From contig NZ_JAAKXW010000002.1 in assembly GCF_011752045.1 (NCBI RefSeq), positions 496,001-560,000 on the forward strand: a stretch of 64,000 bases of DNA. Reading direction: 5' to 3'. A program made the translations under genes and the position numbers. This DNA comes from Microbacterium hydrocarbonoxydans. GTDB taxonomy: Bacteria; Actinomycetota; Actinomycetes; Actinomycetales; Microbacteriaceae. The notes below the pieces were generated by a model. That model was not told where the DNA came from, searched no databases, and worked only from the letters and a program-made list of their open reading frames with translations. Numbering within the stretch: position 1 is the first letter of the stretch; every line of letters begins with the position of its first letter. Below, piece after piece: positions 16,300 to 24,720 of the stretch.

Positions 16300-17068
16300 A
16301 CGGGTCCCCCGGCTCGTCGATCGCCTCGACCGAGTCCGGCACGACGTGCAGCGAGCCGTCGGCATCCGCCTTCACCGTGCCGGTCACCTGCACCCACTGC
16401 CCGGTGCCGAACTCGCCGGCGTCGATCGTGACGGGCAGGGTGGCGGTCTGCGCGTCGATCACGCAATGGGTGATCACCAGACGCGTGAGGTTCACCCCGT
16501 CATCCGCCGGGGTGACGAACCCGGTGAGCGTGACGTCCTTGCCGTCGTACGCCGCGGGGTTCGTCGCCGTGGCGAAGACGCTCGCCCAGTCGCCCACGCC
16601 GAAGGTCGAGGTGTCGGCGACTCCCAGCGTGATGTCGTCGGCGCCGGCGAAGAGGGCGGTCTGCTCGCCTGCGCGCGACATGGCGAGCTCGACCGACAGC
16701 GAAGCGGGCGGGAGCAGGAGGGCGGCGGCGACCACGCCGGAGGCGACGACGCCCCCGGCCACCGTTCCCGCGGTCGCGAGCGTGCGACGCGTCGACGGCT
16801 CGGCATCCTGCGCATGATCGTGTCCGTGGTCGTGCCCGTGGTCGTGCTCCGTCTCGGAACCGAGCGGGAGGGCGAACGACCAGATCGCACCGGCCAGGGT
16901 GACCACCGCGGCGGCGCACGCGAACCAGACCGACTCCGGGCTGATGTAGAGGGTGAGCCTGCCGGTCATCCCGAGGCCCAGCGTGACCACGGCGATCACC
17001 GCGGCGAGGCCGATGCCCAGCCAGCGGGAGCCCAGGGCCCTGGCGCGTGAGGAGACATGCTCAGACAA
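16289..17068 (-). CDS. TIGR03943/YcgQ-like membrane protein
   Basis: The protein has 259 residues and three to four membrane segments. A His/Asp-rich cytoplasmic or surface loop (HDHGHDHGHDHAQD, about 75-88) is likely to bind zinc. It resembles B. subtilis YcgQ, which pairs with the YcgR permease and is Zur-regulated there. The C-terminal half (VTLTGFVTPADDGVNLTRLVI, GQWVQVTGTV) is the conserved family part. The likely start is TTG at 17068, overlapping the permease stop by 8 bp. Confidence 0.85.
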   Translation of the reverse strand: MSEHVSSRARALGSRWLGIGLAAVIAVVTLGLGMTGRLTLYISPESVWFACAAAVVTLAGAIWSFALPLGSETEHDHGHDHGHDHAQDAEPSTRRTLATAGTVAGGVVASGVVAAALLLPPASLSVELAMSRAGEQTALFAGADDITLGVADTSTFGVGDWASVFATATNPAAYDGKDVTLTGFVTPADDGVNLTRLVITHCVIDAQTATLPVTIDAGEFGTGQWVQVTGTVKADADGSLHVVPDSVEAIDEPGDPYEY

Positions 17069-18101
17069 AGACGTTCACCCCGATCCCGATCGCGAAGGCG
17101 GCGAGCACGACGACCCCGACGATGCCGGCGAGGGTGCGGGTGGTGAAGGTCGTGCGCATGAGCGCGAGCATCTTCACGTCGACGAGCGGTCCGACGAGGA
17201 GGAACGCGATGAGCGCTCCGGAGGAGAACGTCGAGGCGAACGAGAGCGCGAAGAACGCGTCGACGTTGGAACAGATCGCGACGGTCATCGCGAGCGCCAT
17301 CATCGTCACGATGGACAGCACCGGGTTCGACCCGATCGCCAGCAGCACGTCGCGCGGGATGAGCACCTGCACCGCTCCGGCGAGCGCCGAGCCGACGACC
17401 AGCGCCGGCATCACGGCGCGCAGCTCGACGAGGAACTGCGTGAGGCTGCGGCGCACCGGGGTGCCCGGCTCGTGCGTGACGCGCTCGCAGGTGTCGACGA
17501 AGCGCTGCGTGAGCAGGGTGTCGGGCGCGGGGTGGCGGCTGTAGATCCAGCCGATGACGTTCGCGATCAGGTAGCCGCCGACGAGCCGCGCGACGAGGAT
17601 GCCGTCGTCGAACCCGAACGCCGCATGCGTCGTGAGGATCACGATCGGGTTCACGATCGGCGCCGCGATGAGGAAGGTCAGCGCCTCGGCCGGCGCGAGA
17701 CCCCGCATCATGAGGCCGCGGGCGAACGGCACGTTGCCGCACTCGCACACCGGGATCAGCATCCCGAGCAGGGAGAGCACCGCGCGGCGCGCCCAAGCGC
17801 GCTTCGGCAGCCAGCGGTGGATGACGTCGGCGGGCAGCCACACCTGCACGACGATCGACAGGAGCACGCCGAGGATCACGAACGGCAGCGCCTCGATGAG
17901 CACGCTGAGCGCGAGGGTCAGGCCGTCCTGCGCCCGGCTCGGCAGCGACACGTCGTACAGCGACGGCAGGAAGCGGTCCACGAGGAACAGCGCGGCGACG
18001 ATCGCGACGCCGAGTCCGACGCCGATCCACGGCGAGCGCGGCGGCCGGCTCGCCCGGGGCGCGTGCGCGTGGCCGGTCGGGGTCGCGGTGGAGGTGCTCA
18101 C
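17061..18101 (-). CDS. YraQ/YcgR-family permease (DUF318)
   Basis: The protein has 346 residues and about eight membrane helices in two homologous halves. Signatures include LIPVCECGNVPFARGLM, FLIAAPIVNPIVI and a matching AICSNVDAFFALSFA in the second half. The Cys-containing ECGN and CSN motifs are typical. It probably exports or handles a metal or metal complex together with the YcgQ-like partner. The GTG start at 18101 overlaps the fur-family stop by 4 bp (GTGA), so the two are one transcript. Confidence 0.9.
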   Translation of the reverse strand: MSTSTATPTGHAHAPRASRPPRSPWIGVGLGVAIVAALFLVDRFLPSLYDVSLPSRAQDGLTLALSVLIEALPFVILGVLLSIVVQVWLPADVIHRWLPKRAWARRAVLSLLGMLIPVCECGNVPFARGLMMRGLAPAEALTFLIAAPIVNPIVILTTHAAFGFDDGILVARLVGGYLIANVIGWIYSRHPAPDTLLTQRFVDTCERVTHEPGTPVRRSLTQFLVELRAVMPALVVGSALAGAVQVLIPRDVLLAIGSNPVLSIVTMMALAMTVAICSNVDAFFALSFASTFSSGALIAFLLVGPLVDVKMLALMRTTFTTRTLAGIVGVVVLAAFAIGIGVNVFV

Positions 18102-18514
18102 GCGCCCGCTGCCGCTTCCTCGTCGCGCAGGCGGGTGCACGGCGTGCACAGCCCGAAGATGTCGACCACGTGCGCGGCATCCGTGAACCCGTGCAGGGCA
18201 GCCGTGCGATGCGCCCACTGCTCGACGTCCTTGGCCTCGATCTCGACCGTCAGGCCGCAGTTCCGGCAGATCAGGTGGTGATGGTGGCCCTGGGTGGTGC
18301 AGGCGCGGTACAGCGCCTCGCCCTCAGGGCTCTGCAGCGAGTCGGCGTCGCCGGATGCCGCGAGGCCGGCGAGCGCGCGGTAGACCGTCGCCAGGCCGAT
18401 GCCGGTGTTGTCGTCGCGGAGGGTCGCGTGCAGGCTCTGCGCACTCACGAATCCGCGCGCGTCGGCGAGCGCTTCGCGCACGCGTTCGCGCTGCCAGGTG
18501 TTCCGCTGAGCCAT
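18098..18514 (-). CDS. zur: Fur-family regulator, probably the zinc sensor Zur
   Basis: The protein has 138 residues. The N-terminal winged helix (LATVYRALAGLAASGD, about 41-56) is followed by the metal domain GHHHHLICRNCG (His77-80, Cys83, Cys86) and a second CTPC pair (Cys123, Cys126) for structural zinc. The gene starts the operon with the YcgR/YcgQ-like pair, and znuABC lies 2 kb away with a Zur-box-like site. I therefore read it as Zur rather than an iron-sensing Fur. The ATG at 18514 is 7 nt behind TAGACT (18527-18522), with no ribosome binding site. Confidence 0.88.
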   Translation of the reverse strand: MAQRNTWQRERVREALADARGFVSAQSLHATLRDDNTGIGLATVYRALAGLAASGDADSLQSPEGEALYRACTTQGHHHHLICRNCGLTVEIEAKDVEQWAHRTAALHGFTDAAHVVDIFGLCTPCTRLRDEEAAAGA

Positions 18515-18578
18515 ACCCAGAAGTCTAGGCGGCCCCGGTGTCCGCGGGCTGGGAGCCGCCGGCCGGTGTCCTCCGCGC

Positions 18579-18662
18579 CGACGATCCGCGGATGCCGCGA
18601 CGATCAGCGGACCGATCCGGCGCTGTCCGCCCGTGAATCGTCATCGGCTCCGCGGATCGTCG
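18579..18662. repeat. intergenic inverted repeat (family D)
   Basis: Perfect 14-bp arms CGACGATCCGCGGA (18579-18592) and its complement (18649-18662) are separated by 56 nt. It lies in the divergent gap between the zur-like gene and the GNAT-AAA gene, outside both promoters. Confidence 0.6.
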
Positions 18663-18733
18663 TGTTACGGGCCGTCCTGGGATACCCGGCGACCCGCCGG
18701 TATCGTTGCGGCATCCGACCCGAGGGAGCCCTG

Positions 18734-20020
18734 ATGACCGGCTGGCGACTGCGCGAGTTCCACAACGACGATCTGGGCGGCATCCTGCACCTCTGGGAGA
18801 ACCTGAAGCGCTCGGGATCCGAGCCCGTCTACGACCTCAGCGAGGTCGTCGCGTCCTGCCAGAAGGACCACGCGATCGTGGCGGTGCACGGCGACGAGGT
18901 CATCGCGGCGGTGGTCGGCCGGCGCGCACACGACCAGGGCTGGGTGGTCTTCTTCGCGATCGACGACGGCTGGCGCGGTCGCGGCATCGGCTCCGCCCTG
19001 CTCGCCGCCCTGGAGAAGAGCATGCAGCCGTACGGGCTGACCAAGCTCTCCGCGCTGATGCCCGAGGAGGAGACGCGGCTGGCGGCCTTCGAGGCGCGCG
19101 GCTTCGAGTCCAAGCACCACCTCAAGTACTTCGAGCGCCGCATCCCGGTGCAGCGCCAGGAGCTCACGTCGCTCGCCGAGCTCGGCGGCCGCCTCATGCC
19201 GCAGGGCCTGTGGGAGGCGGTCTCCGGCATGCGCCGCGAGAAGGAGATCCTCGAGCAGCGGCTCGTGATGCCGCTCGCCGAGCCCGACCTGGCCGACAGC
19301 TTCGGCGTCGTGCCGCCGCGCGCCGTGGTGCTCTTCGGCCCTCCCGGCACCGGCAAGACGACCTTCGCGAAGGCGATCGCCTCGCGGCTGGAGTGGTCGT
19401 TCGTCGAGGTCTTCCCCTCGCGGCTGGCGGCCGACCCCAAGGGACTCGCCGGAGCCCTCCGCGAGACCTTCACGAAGATCTCCGAGCTCGAGCACGCCGT
19501 GGTCTTCATCGACGAGGTGGAGGAGATCGCGGCACAGCGGTCGGGCGAGCCGCCGTCCCCTCTGCAGGGCGTCACGAACGAGCTGCTGAAGATCATCCCC
19601 GCGTTCCGCGAGCAGCCCGGGCGCCTGCTCGTGTGCGCCACGAACTTCATCCGGGCGCTGGACAGCGCGTTCCTCCGGCACGGCCGGTTCGATTACGTCA
19701 TCCCGATCGGCCTCCCCGACCGCGCGGCGCGCGCGTCGATCTGGCGCCGCTACATCCCGGAGCTGGTGGCGGATGACGTCGACGTCGACGTCCTCGTCGA
19801 CCGCACCGACGGCTTCTCCCCCGCCGACATCGAGTTCGCCGCGCGCAGCGCCTCCCAGCGCGCCTTCGAGAAGGCCCTCGGCGCGGGCGTCGACGCCGCG
19901 GATGCCACGGGCCCGACGACCGAGGACTACCTCGAGGCTATCGGCGGCACCCGCACGACGGTGTCGCCGGAGACCGCGGCCGAGTTCCTCGAGGACATCG
20001 AGGCGCTCGCCCGGGTCTGA
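18734..20020 (+). CDS. GNAT acetyltransferase fused to an AAA+ ATPase
   Basis: The protein has 428 residues. Residues 1-135 form a GNAT domain with the acetyl-CoA loop WRGRGIGSALLAAL (80-93). Residues 180-400 form one AAA+ module of the FtsH/spastin group: Walker A GPPGTGKT (202-209), Walker B VVFIDE (256-261), sensor/arginine finger ATNFIRALDSAFLRHGRFD. The linker (140-180) is helical. An acetyltransferase joined to a single unfoldase-type ATPase is unusual. It has no protease domain. It sits alone between the zur operon and znuABC, with a GAGGGAG ribosome binding site. A role in metal-related protein remodelling is only a guess from position. Confidence 0.85.
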   Translation: MTGWRLREFHNDDLGGILHLWENLKRSGSEPVYDLSEVVASCQKDHAIVAVHGDEVIAAVVGRRAHDQGWVVFFAIDDGWRGRGIGSALLAALEKSMQPYGLTKLSALMPEEETRLAAFEARGFESKHHLKYFERRIPVQRQELTSLAELGGRLMPQGLWEAVSGMRREKEILEQRLVMPLAEPDLADSFGVVPPRAVVLFGPPGTGKTTFAKAIASRLEWSFVEVFPSRLAADPKGLAGALRETFTKISELEHAVVFIDEVEEIAAQRSGEPPSPLQGVTNELLKIIPAFREQPGRLLVCATNFIRALDSAFLRHGRFDYVIPIGLPDRAARASIWRRYIPELVADDVDVDVLVDRTDGFSPADIEFAARSASQRAFEKALGAGVDAADATGPTTEDYLEAIGGTRTTVSPETAAEFLEDIEALARV

Positions 20021-20036
20021 GCCGGGCGAGCGTCCT

Positions 20037-20134
20037 GTTCACAACTCCTCGATTCCCGCGGCCCGGCGCTGCTCGGTCCGCGTGACCGCGCGGGACGACG
20101 CGTCCTCGCGCGGCGTTCGCGAGGAGTTGTGAAC
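20037..20134. repeat. intergenic inverted repeat (family A, copy 1)
   Basis: Perfect 15-bp arms GTTCACAACTCCTCG (20037-20051) and its complement (20120-20134) enclose 68 nt. It fills the convergent gap between the GNAT-AAA gene and znuB, touching the znuB stop. Almost the same ends recur at 30517-30602. Confidence 0.75.
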
Positions 20135-20135
20135 G

Positions 20136-20978
20136 TCAGGCGCGGCGCACGCGGCCGCGGATCCAGCTGATCACCCAGCACACGGCGTAGATCAGGAACG
20201 AGAGCGTCGTGATGTAGGGGCTCACCGGCAGCGTGCCGGCGAGCGCGAGGAGGATGCCGCCCACGGCTGCCGTGAACCCGAACAGCGCCGCGAGCACGGG
20301 CACGGCGACGGGGCCCGCCGTCACGCGCATCGCGGCGGCGGCCGGGGTGACGAGCAGCGCCATCACCAGCAGCGCGCCGATGATGTGCACGCTCACGGCG
20401 ACGATGAGACCGAGCAGCACCATGAACAGCAGGCTCACCGCCCGCGTCGGCACGCCCCGCGCGGCCGCCGACTCCGGGTCGAGGGAGTCGAACCGCAGCG
20501 GGTTCCACATCAGCAGGAGACCTGCGAGCACCACGACGCAGATGCCGATCAGCCAGCCGAGGTCGGGGCTCGACACCGAGACGATCTGCCCGGTGAGCAG
20601 GCTGAAGCGGTTCGCGCTGCGCCCGTCGTAGAGCGAGAGGAACAGGATGCCGAGGCCGAGGCCGAACGGCATCAGCACGCCGACGATCGAGTTCCGGTCT
20701 CGGGCCTTCGCGCCGAGGAGGCCGATGAGGATCGCGGCGACGAGCGCCCCGCCGAGCGATCCGAAGACCACGCTGCCGCCGAAGAGCAGGGCGGCCGCGG
20801 CCCCCGCGAACGAGAGCTCGCTGACGCCGTGCACCGCGAAGGCGAGGTCGCGCTGCATCACGAAGACGCCGATCAGCCCGCCGACGATGCCCAGCACGGC
20901 GCCGGCGACGATGGAGTTCGCCAGCAGGGCGACCAGCTCGCCGTAGTCCTGGAACGAGAAGATGTCGCCCCAGTTCAT
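20136..20978 (-). CDS. znuB: zinc/manganese ABC transporter permease
   Basis: The protein has 280 residues and eight or nine membrane helices, the ABC-3 family size. FAVHGVSELSFAGAAAALL and LVTPAAAAMRVT are typical of ZnuB/MntB permeases. It forms the channel for the metal delivered by the binding protein encoded two genes upstream. It overlaps znuC by 4 bp and is the last gene of the operon. Confidence 0.93.
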   Translation of the reverse strand: MNWGDIFSFQDYGELVALLANSIVAGAVLGIVGGLIGVFVMQRDLAFAVHGVSELSFAGAAAALLFGGSVVFGSLGGALVAAILIGLLGAKARDRNSIVGVLMPFGLGLGILFLSLYDGRSANRFSLLTGQIVSVSSPDLGWLIGICVVVLAGLLLMWNPLRFDSLDPESAAARGVPTRAVSLLFMVLLGLIVAVSVHIIGALLVMALLVTPAAAAMRVTAGPVAVPVLAALFGFTAAVGGILLALAGTLPVSPYITTLSFLIYAVCWVISWIRGRVRRA

Positions 20979-21814
20979 GCGGTGCCTCCGTGGTTGTGGT
21001 CGTCGTCGTGCACGTGGTGCGGCTCGGCGTCGGGCACGCCGACCACGACCAGGCGGTCTCCGGCGCGGAGCACGAACACCGGCGTGCCGTACAGCTCGGT
21101 GAGCACCCGGGTCTGCAGCACCTCGTCGGGGGTGCCGAGCAGGAACCGTCCGCCGGCGATGTACAGGATGCGGTCGACGCGGCCGAGGATCGGGTTGATG
21201 TCGTGGGTCACGAACAGCACCGCGGCGTCGCGCTCGCGGCGCTGCCGGTCGATGATGTCGGTCACGGCGTGCTGGTTCGCGAGATCGAGGTTCGACAGCG
21301 GCTCGTCGCAGAGCAGGAGCGACGGCTCGTCGGCGAGCGCCTGACCCACCCGGAGCCGCTGCTGCTCGCCACCGGAGAGCAGCCCGACCCGGCGCTCGGC
21401 GTAGTGCGCGGCGCCGACGGACTCGAGGAGCCGGTCGACCTTCGCCCGGTCGCCGCGGTGCGGGATCGGGAGTCCGAAACGGCTGCCCTGCACGCCGAGG
21501 GCGACGAGGTCGCGCGCCCTCATGCTCGTGTCCGCCGGGATCGCCCGCTGCTGCGGGATGTAGCCGATGCGCGGGTTCCCCCGGCGCACCGGCTCGCCGG
21601 CGACGCGGATGCTCCCCGAGGAGAGCGGCTGCAGTCCCAGGATGCTGCGCAGCAGCGTGGTCTTGCCGGAGCCGGACGGACCGAGCACGGCGAGGAACTC
21701 GCCGGGCTGCACCGTCAGATCGAGTCCGGACCACAGCTCGCGGTCACCGCGCTGGAGGGCGGCGCCGCTGATCTCGAGGACGGGCGCGGTGGCGCGCTCC
21801 GACCCGCCGGTCAC
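20975..21814 (-). CDS. znuC: zinc ABC transporter ATPase with His-rich tail
   Basis: The protein has 279 residues. It has Walker A GPSGSGKTT (about 45-53), signature LSGGEQQRLRV, Walker B LLLCDEP and switch His FVTHD. The last residues read HHVHDDDHNHGG, a metal-binding-like tail that most ATPases lack and that could buffer or sense zinc at the inner face of the transporter. The GTG start at 21814 overlaps znuA by 4 bp. Confidence 0.93.
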   Translation of the reverse strand: MTGGSERATAPVLEISGAALQRGDRELWSGLDLTVQPGEFLAVLGPSGSGKTTLLRSILGLQPLSSGSIRVAGEPVRRGNPRIGYIPQQRAIPADTSMRARDLVALGVQGSRFGLPIPHRGDRAKVDRLLESVGAAHYAERRVGLLSGGEQQRLRVGQALADEPSLLLCDEPLSNLDLANQHAVTDIIDRQRRERDAAVLFVTHDINPILGRVDRILYIAGGRFLLGTPDEVLQTRVLTELYGTPVFVLRAGDRLVVVGVPDAEPHHVHDDDHNHGGTA

Positions 21815-22812
21815 GAGGTGACGGCGTCGGCGAGGCTCTGGATCCCGTCACGCATCCACTCAGCGTACGACGATCCGTCCTCCAGCAGCTCCGTGAATGC
21901 CACGACGGGGATGCCGGCGGCCTTCGCCGCCTCCTCCACGCGCTCGGTCTCTGCCCCGCCGGTCTGCGCGTTCGTGAGCACGGCGCGCACGTCTCCGGCC
22001 TCGATCACGTCGAGCGCGGCGAGCAGGGTGGCCGGAGACACGTCCGACCCCTCCTCGACGGACTCCGCGAAGCCCTCCGGCGTGACGTCGGTGAGTCCGG
22101 CTGCCGCGGCGAGGTAGCCGGGCAGCGGCTCGGTCATGAAGACGCTCGCGCCGGCTGCATCCGTCTTCAGGGTCTCCAGGTCGGCCTCGAAGCCCTCGAG
22201 CTCCGTGACGAGGTCGGCGGCGGCGGCCTCGAAGCCGGCCTTGCCCTCGGGGTCGAGCTCGGCGAGCTCGTCCGCGATCGCCTCGACGACGTGCACCATG
22301 GTGTGCGGGTCGAACCAGACGTGCTCGTTGAAGCCCTCGATGTGGTCATGACCTTCGTGGTCGTGACCCTCCTCGGCGTGCTCCTCCTCGTGCTCGGTCT
22401 CGTCGGCGTGCTCGGCGTGCTCCTCCTCCGCCTCGTGACCCTCGTTGCCGGGGAAGTCGTGCGAGAACTCGACCGCGGTGACGACCGCCGGGTCGTCGGC
22501 ATCCTGCAGGAGGGTGTCGATGAACGAGTCGTAGCCGCCGCCGTTCTCGATGACGAGGTCGGCGTTCTTGACGGTGAGGCGGTCGCGGGCGCTGGCCTCG
22601 TAGGAGTGCGGATCCTGCGCGACGTTCTCGATGAGCGAGGTGACCTCGACCCGGTCGCCGCCGATCTGCGCGGCGATGGAGCCGTAGACGTTGGTCGAGG
22701 CGACGACGGTGATGCCGTCGCTCGCGCTCTCGGCCGCGGGGGTGCCGGCGCATCCGGCGAGGACGAGGGCGGCGGCGGAGGTGAGGGCGAGAGCGGCGAC
22801 GGGCTTGTGCAT
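21811..22812 (-). CDS. znuA: zinc-binding lipoprotein of the ABC importer
   Basis: The protein has 333 residues. It has a lipoprotein signal peptide (LVLAGC, Cys21), then the cluster A-1 metal-binding fold: NVYGSIAAQIGGD, QDPHSYEAS (ligand His), HVWFDPHTM (ligand His) and MTEPLPGY. Between the first two ligands is a long acidic His-rich loop (EEEHAEHADETEHEEEHAEE, about 134-160), the hallmark of zinc-specific members. The start at 22812 lies 6 nt from a TAGAGT -10. A Zur-box-like palindrome (22833-22847) overlaps the promoter. Confidence 0.95.
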   Translation of the reverse strand: MHKPVAALALTSAAALVLAGCAGTPAAESASDGITVVASTNVYGSIAAQIGGDRVEVTSLIENVAQDPHSYEASARDRLTVKNADLVIENGGGYDSFIDTLLQDADDPAVVTAVEFSHDFPGNEGHEAEEEHAEHADETEHEEEHAEEGHDHEGHDHIEGFNEHVWFDPHTMVHVVEAIADELAELDPEGKAGFEAAAADLVTELEGFEADLETLKTDAAGASVFMTEPLPGYLAAAAGLTDVTPEGFAESVEEGSDVSPATLLAALDVIEAGDVRAVLTNAQTGGAETERVEEAAKAAGIPVVAFTELLEDGSSYAEWMRDGIQSLADAVTS

Positions 22813-22818
22813 GCCTCC

Positions 22819-22847
22819 ACTCTAATCGCTAATGAGAACCATTATCA
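22819..22847 (-). promoter_or_regulatory. znuA promoter with Zur-box-like operator
   Basis: The palindrome TGATAATGGTTCTCA (22847-22833) has the TGANAA...TTNTCA form of actinobacterial Zur sites. It lies directly upstream of TAGAGT (22824-22819), the probable -10, whose last base is 6 nt from the ATG. Bound repressor would block the promoter. Confidence 0.7.
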
Positions 22848-22896
22848 AATGAGCGCCTCGCCTGCGCCGGCCCGCGCACAAGTGCAGGCGCAGAAT

Positions 22897-22939
22897 GACG
22901 GATGCAGGTCCGGAACCGGGTTCCGGACCTGCATCCGTC
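22897..22939. repeat. intergenic palindrome (family B, copy 1)
   Basis: Perfect 21-bp arms (22897-22917 and 22919-22939) with a single-base centre. Its core ACGGATGCAGGT recurs at 42881-42940. It lies between znuA and the glucosidase stop codon and could stop transcription entering from either side, but there is no T-tract. Confidence 0.75.
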
Positions 22940-22973
22940 CATTCGCCCTGCAGCTGTCAGGGGCGGTCGCGGG

Positions 22974-24656
22974 TCAGTCGACGAGCCCCGCCGGAGCGAT
23001 CCACGCGGTGGCGTCGCCGGGCAGCGCGCCACCGGTGATCTCCAGGTTCGAGAGCACGACACCCTCGGCGTCCGCCCCCAGGTCGAACGGCTCCGCGCCG
23101 AAGTTGGTCACGATCTGCCAGCCGTTCGGGCGGGCGAAGCGCAGCACGTCGGGCCGGCCGGTCTCGATCCACTCCAGCTCCTCCTCGGACTGCAGCCGGT
23201 GCCGCAGCCGCAGCGCCTGGCGGTAGAGCGACAGGGTGGATGCCGGGTCGGCGGCCTCGACCTCGGCGGCGTGCGCCGCGAACCAGGCCGGCTGCGGCAG
23301 GTGCGCGCCGCCGGCGCCGAACCCGAAGGACTCCCCGTCGGCGGTCCACGGCAGCGGCACACGGCATCCGTCGCGGCCGAGCCGGTCGTACTCGGAGCCG
23401 CGGAAGAACCCGGGGTCCTGCCGCTGCTCCGGCGCGATCTCGGCCACCTCGTGCAGGCCGAGCTCCTCGCCCTGGTAGAGGTACGAGCTGCCGGGGAGGC
23501 CCAGCATCAGGAGCGTCGCGGCGTGCGCACGGCGCAGGCCCTGCGCGCGGTCGATCCCCTCCTCGGGTCCGCCCGCCTCGACCCACTCGGTGCCCTGCTT
23601 GACCAGGCTCCCGTTCAGCGGCGGCAGACCGTACCGGGTGGCGTGCCGCGTGACGTCGTGGTTCGACAGCACCCACGTCGTGGACGAGCCGCTCAGCTTC
23701 GACTGGGCGAGGTTCTCCGTGATGACGGTGCGGAACTGCGTGGCGTCGAAGTCGGCGATGAGCAGATCGAAGTTGAACGCCTGGCCGAGCCCTTCCGCCG
23801 AGGCGTAGCGGGCGCGGCGCTCCGGTGTCTTGACCCACGCCTCCGCCACGGCGGTGCGCGGCGGCTGGTACTCGTTGAAGACCTTGCGCCACTCGGCGTA
23901 GATCTCGTGCACGTCGTCGCGGTCGATCAGCGGATGCTTGCCGTCCTGCGGGAGGCGCTCGAGCTCGGCGCGGCTGGGCAGCGGGTCGGTGAGGTCCTTG
24001 GTGAGCATGTGCGCCACGTCGATGCGGAAGCCGTCGACCCCGCGGTCCGACCAGAACCGCAGCGTCTTCAGGAAGTCCTCGTGCACCTCGGGGTTGTCCC
24101 AGTTCAGGTCGGGCTGCTCGACGGCGAAGTTGTGGAAGTACCACTGGCCGTCCTCGACCCGCTCCCACGCCGGCCCGCCGAAGACCGACTCCCAGTCCGT
24201 CGGCGGCTCCTCGCCGTTCTCGCCCCGGCCCTCGCGGAAGATGTAGCGGTCGCGGGCCGCCGAGCCGCGCCCGGCGGCCAGCGCCTCCTGGAACCACTCG
24301 TGCAGGTCGGAGGTGTGGTTCGGGACGATGTCGACGACGACCTTGATGCCGCGGGTGTGGAGGGCGGCGACCATGGCGTCGAAGTCCTCCAGGGTGCCCA
24401 GCCGCGGGTCGACGTTCCGGTAGTCGGCCACGTCGTACCCGCCGTCCGCGAGGGCCGACGGGTAGAACGGGCTCAGCCACACCGCGTCGATGCCGAGGTC
24501 CGCGAGGTAGTCGACGCGGGACAGGATGCCGGGGATGTCGCCGATGCCGTCGCCGTTCGCATCGGCGAAGCTCCGCGGATAGATCTGGTAGACGGCGGCC
24601 TGCCGCCACCAGGTGGCGTCTGTCGTGGGGGTCTCGACGAGAAGCGCGTCGGTCAT
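22974..24656 (-). CDS. GH13 alpha-glucosidase (oligo-1,6-glucosidase type)
   Basis: The protein has 560 residues and the GH13 regions in order: DIVPNHTSD (region I), GFRIDVAHM (nucleophile Asp), VAEAWVK (acid/base Glu) and VLSNHDVTR (stabilising Asp). The N-terminus WWRQAAVYQIYPRSFADANG is typical of subfamilies acting on short alpha-glucosides. There is no signal peptide, so it hydrolyses sugars after import by the adjacent ABC system. The start at 24656 has a GGAG site 11 nt upstream. It is the last gene of the minus-strand operon that begins with the binding protein. Confidence 0.94.
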   Translation of the reverse strand: MTDALLVETPTTDATWWRQAAVYQIYPRSFADANGDGIGDIPGILSRVDYLADLGIDAVWLSPFYPSALADGGYDVADYRNVDPRLGTLEDFDAMVAALHTRGIKVVVDIVPNHTSDLHEWFQEALAAGRGSAARDRYIFREGRGENGEEPPTDWESVFGGPAWERVEDGQWYFHNFAVEQPDLNWDNPEVHEDFLKTLRFWSDRGVDGFRIDVAHMLTKDLTDPLPSRAELERLPQDGKHPLIDRDDVHEIYAEWRKVFNEYQPPRTAVAEAWVKTPERRARYASAEGLGQAFNFDLLIADFDATQFRTVITENLAQSKLSGSSTTWVLSNHDVTRHATRYGLPPLNGSLVKQGTEWVEAGGPEEGIDRAQGLRRAHAATLLMLGLPGSSYLYQGEELGLHEVAEIAPEQRQDPGFFRGSEYDRLGRDGCRVPLPWTADGESFGFGAGGAHLPQPAWFAAHAAEVEAADPASTLSLYRQALRLRHRLQSEEELEWIETGRPDVLRFARPNGWQIVTNFGAEPFDLGADAEGVVLSNLEITGGALPGDATAWIAPAGLVD

Positions 24657-24720
24657 GAGGGGTGAAGCTCCTTCTTTCTTGCGGGTTCGTTGATTGTCGG
24701 TGATCCGGACGGCGATCCGG

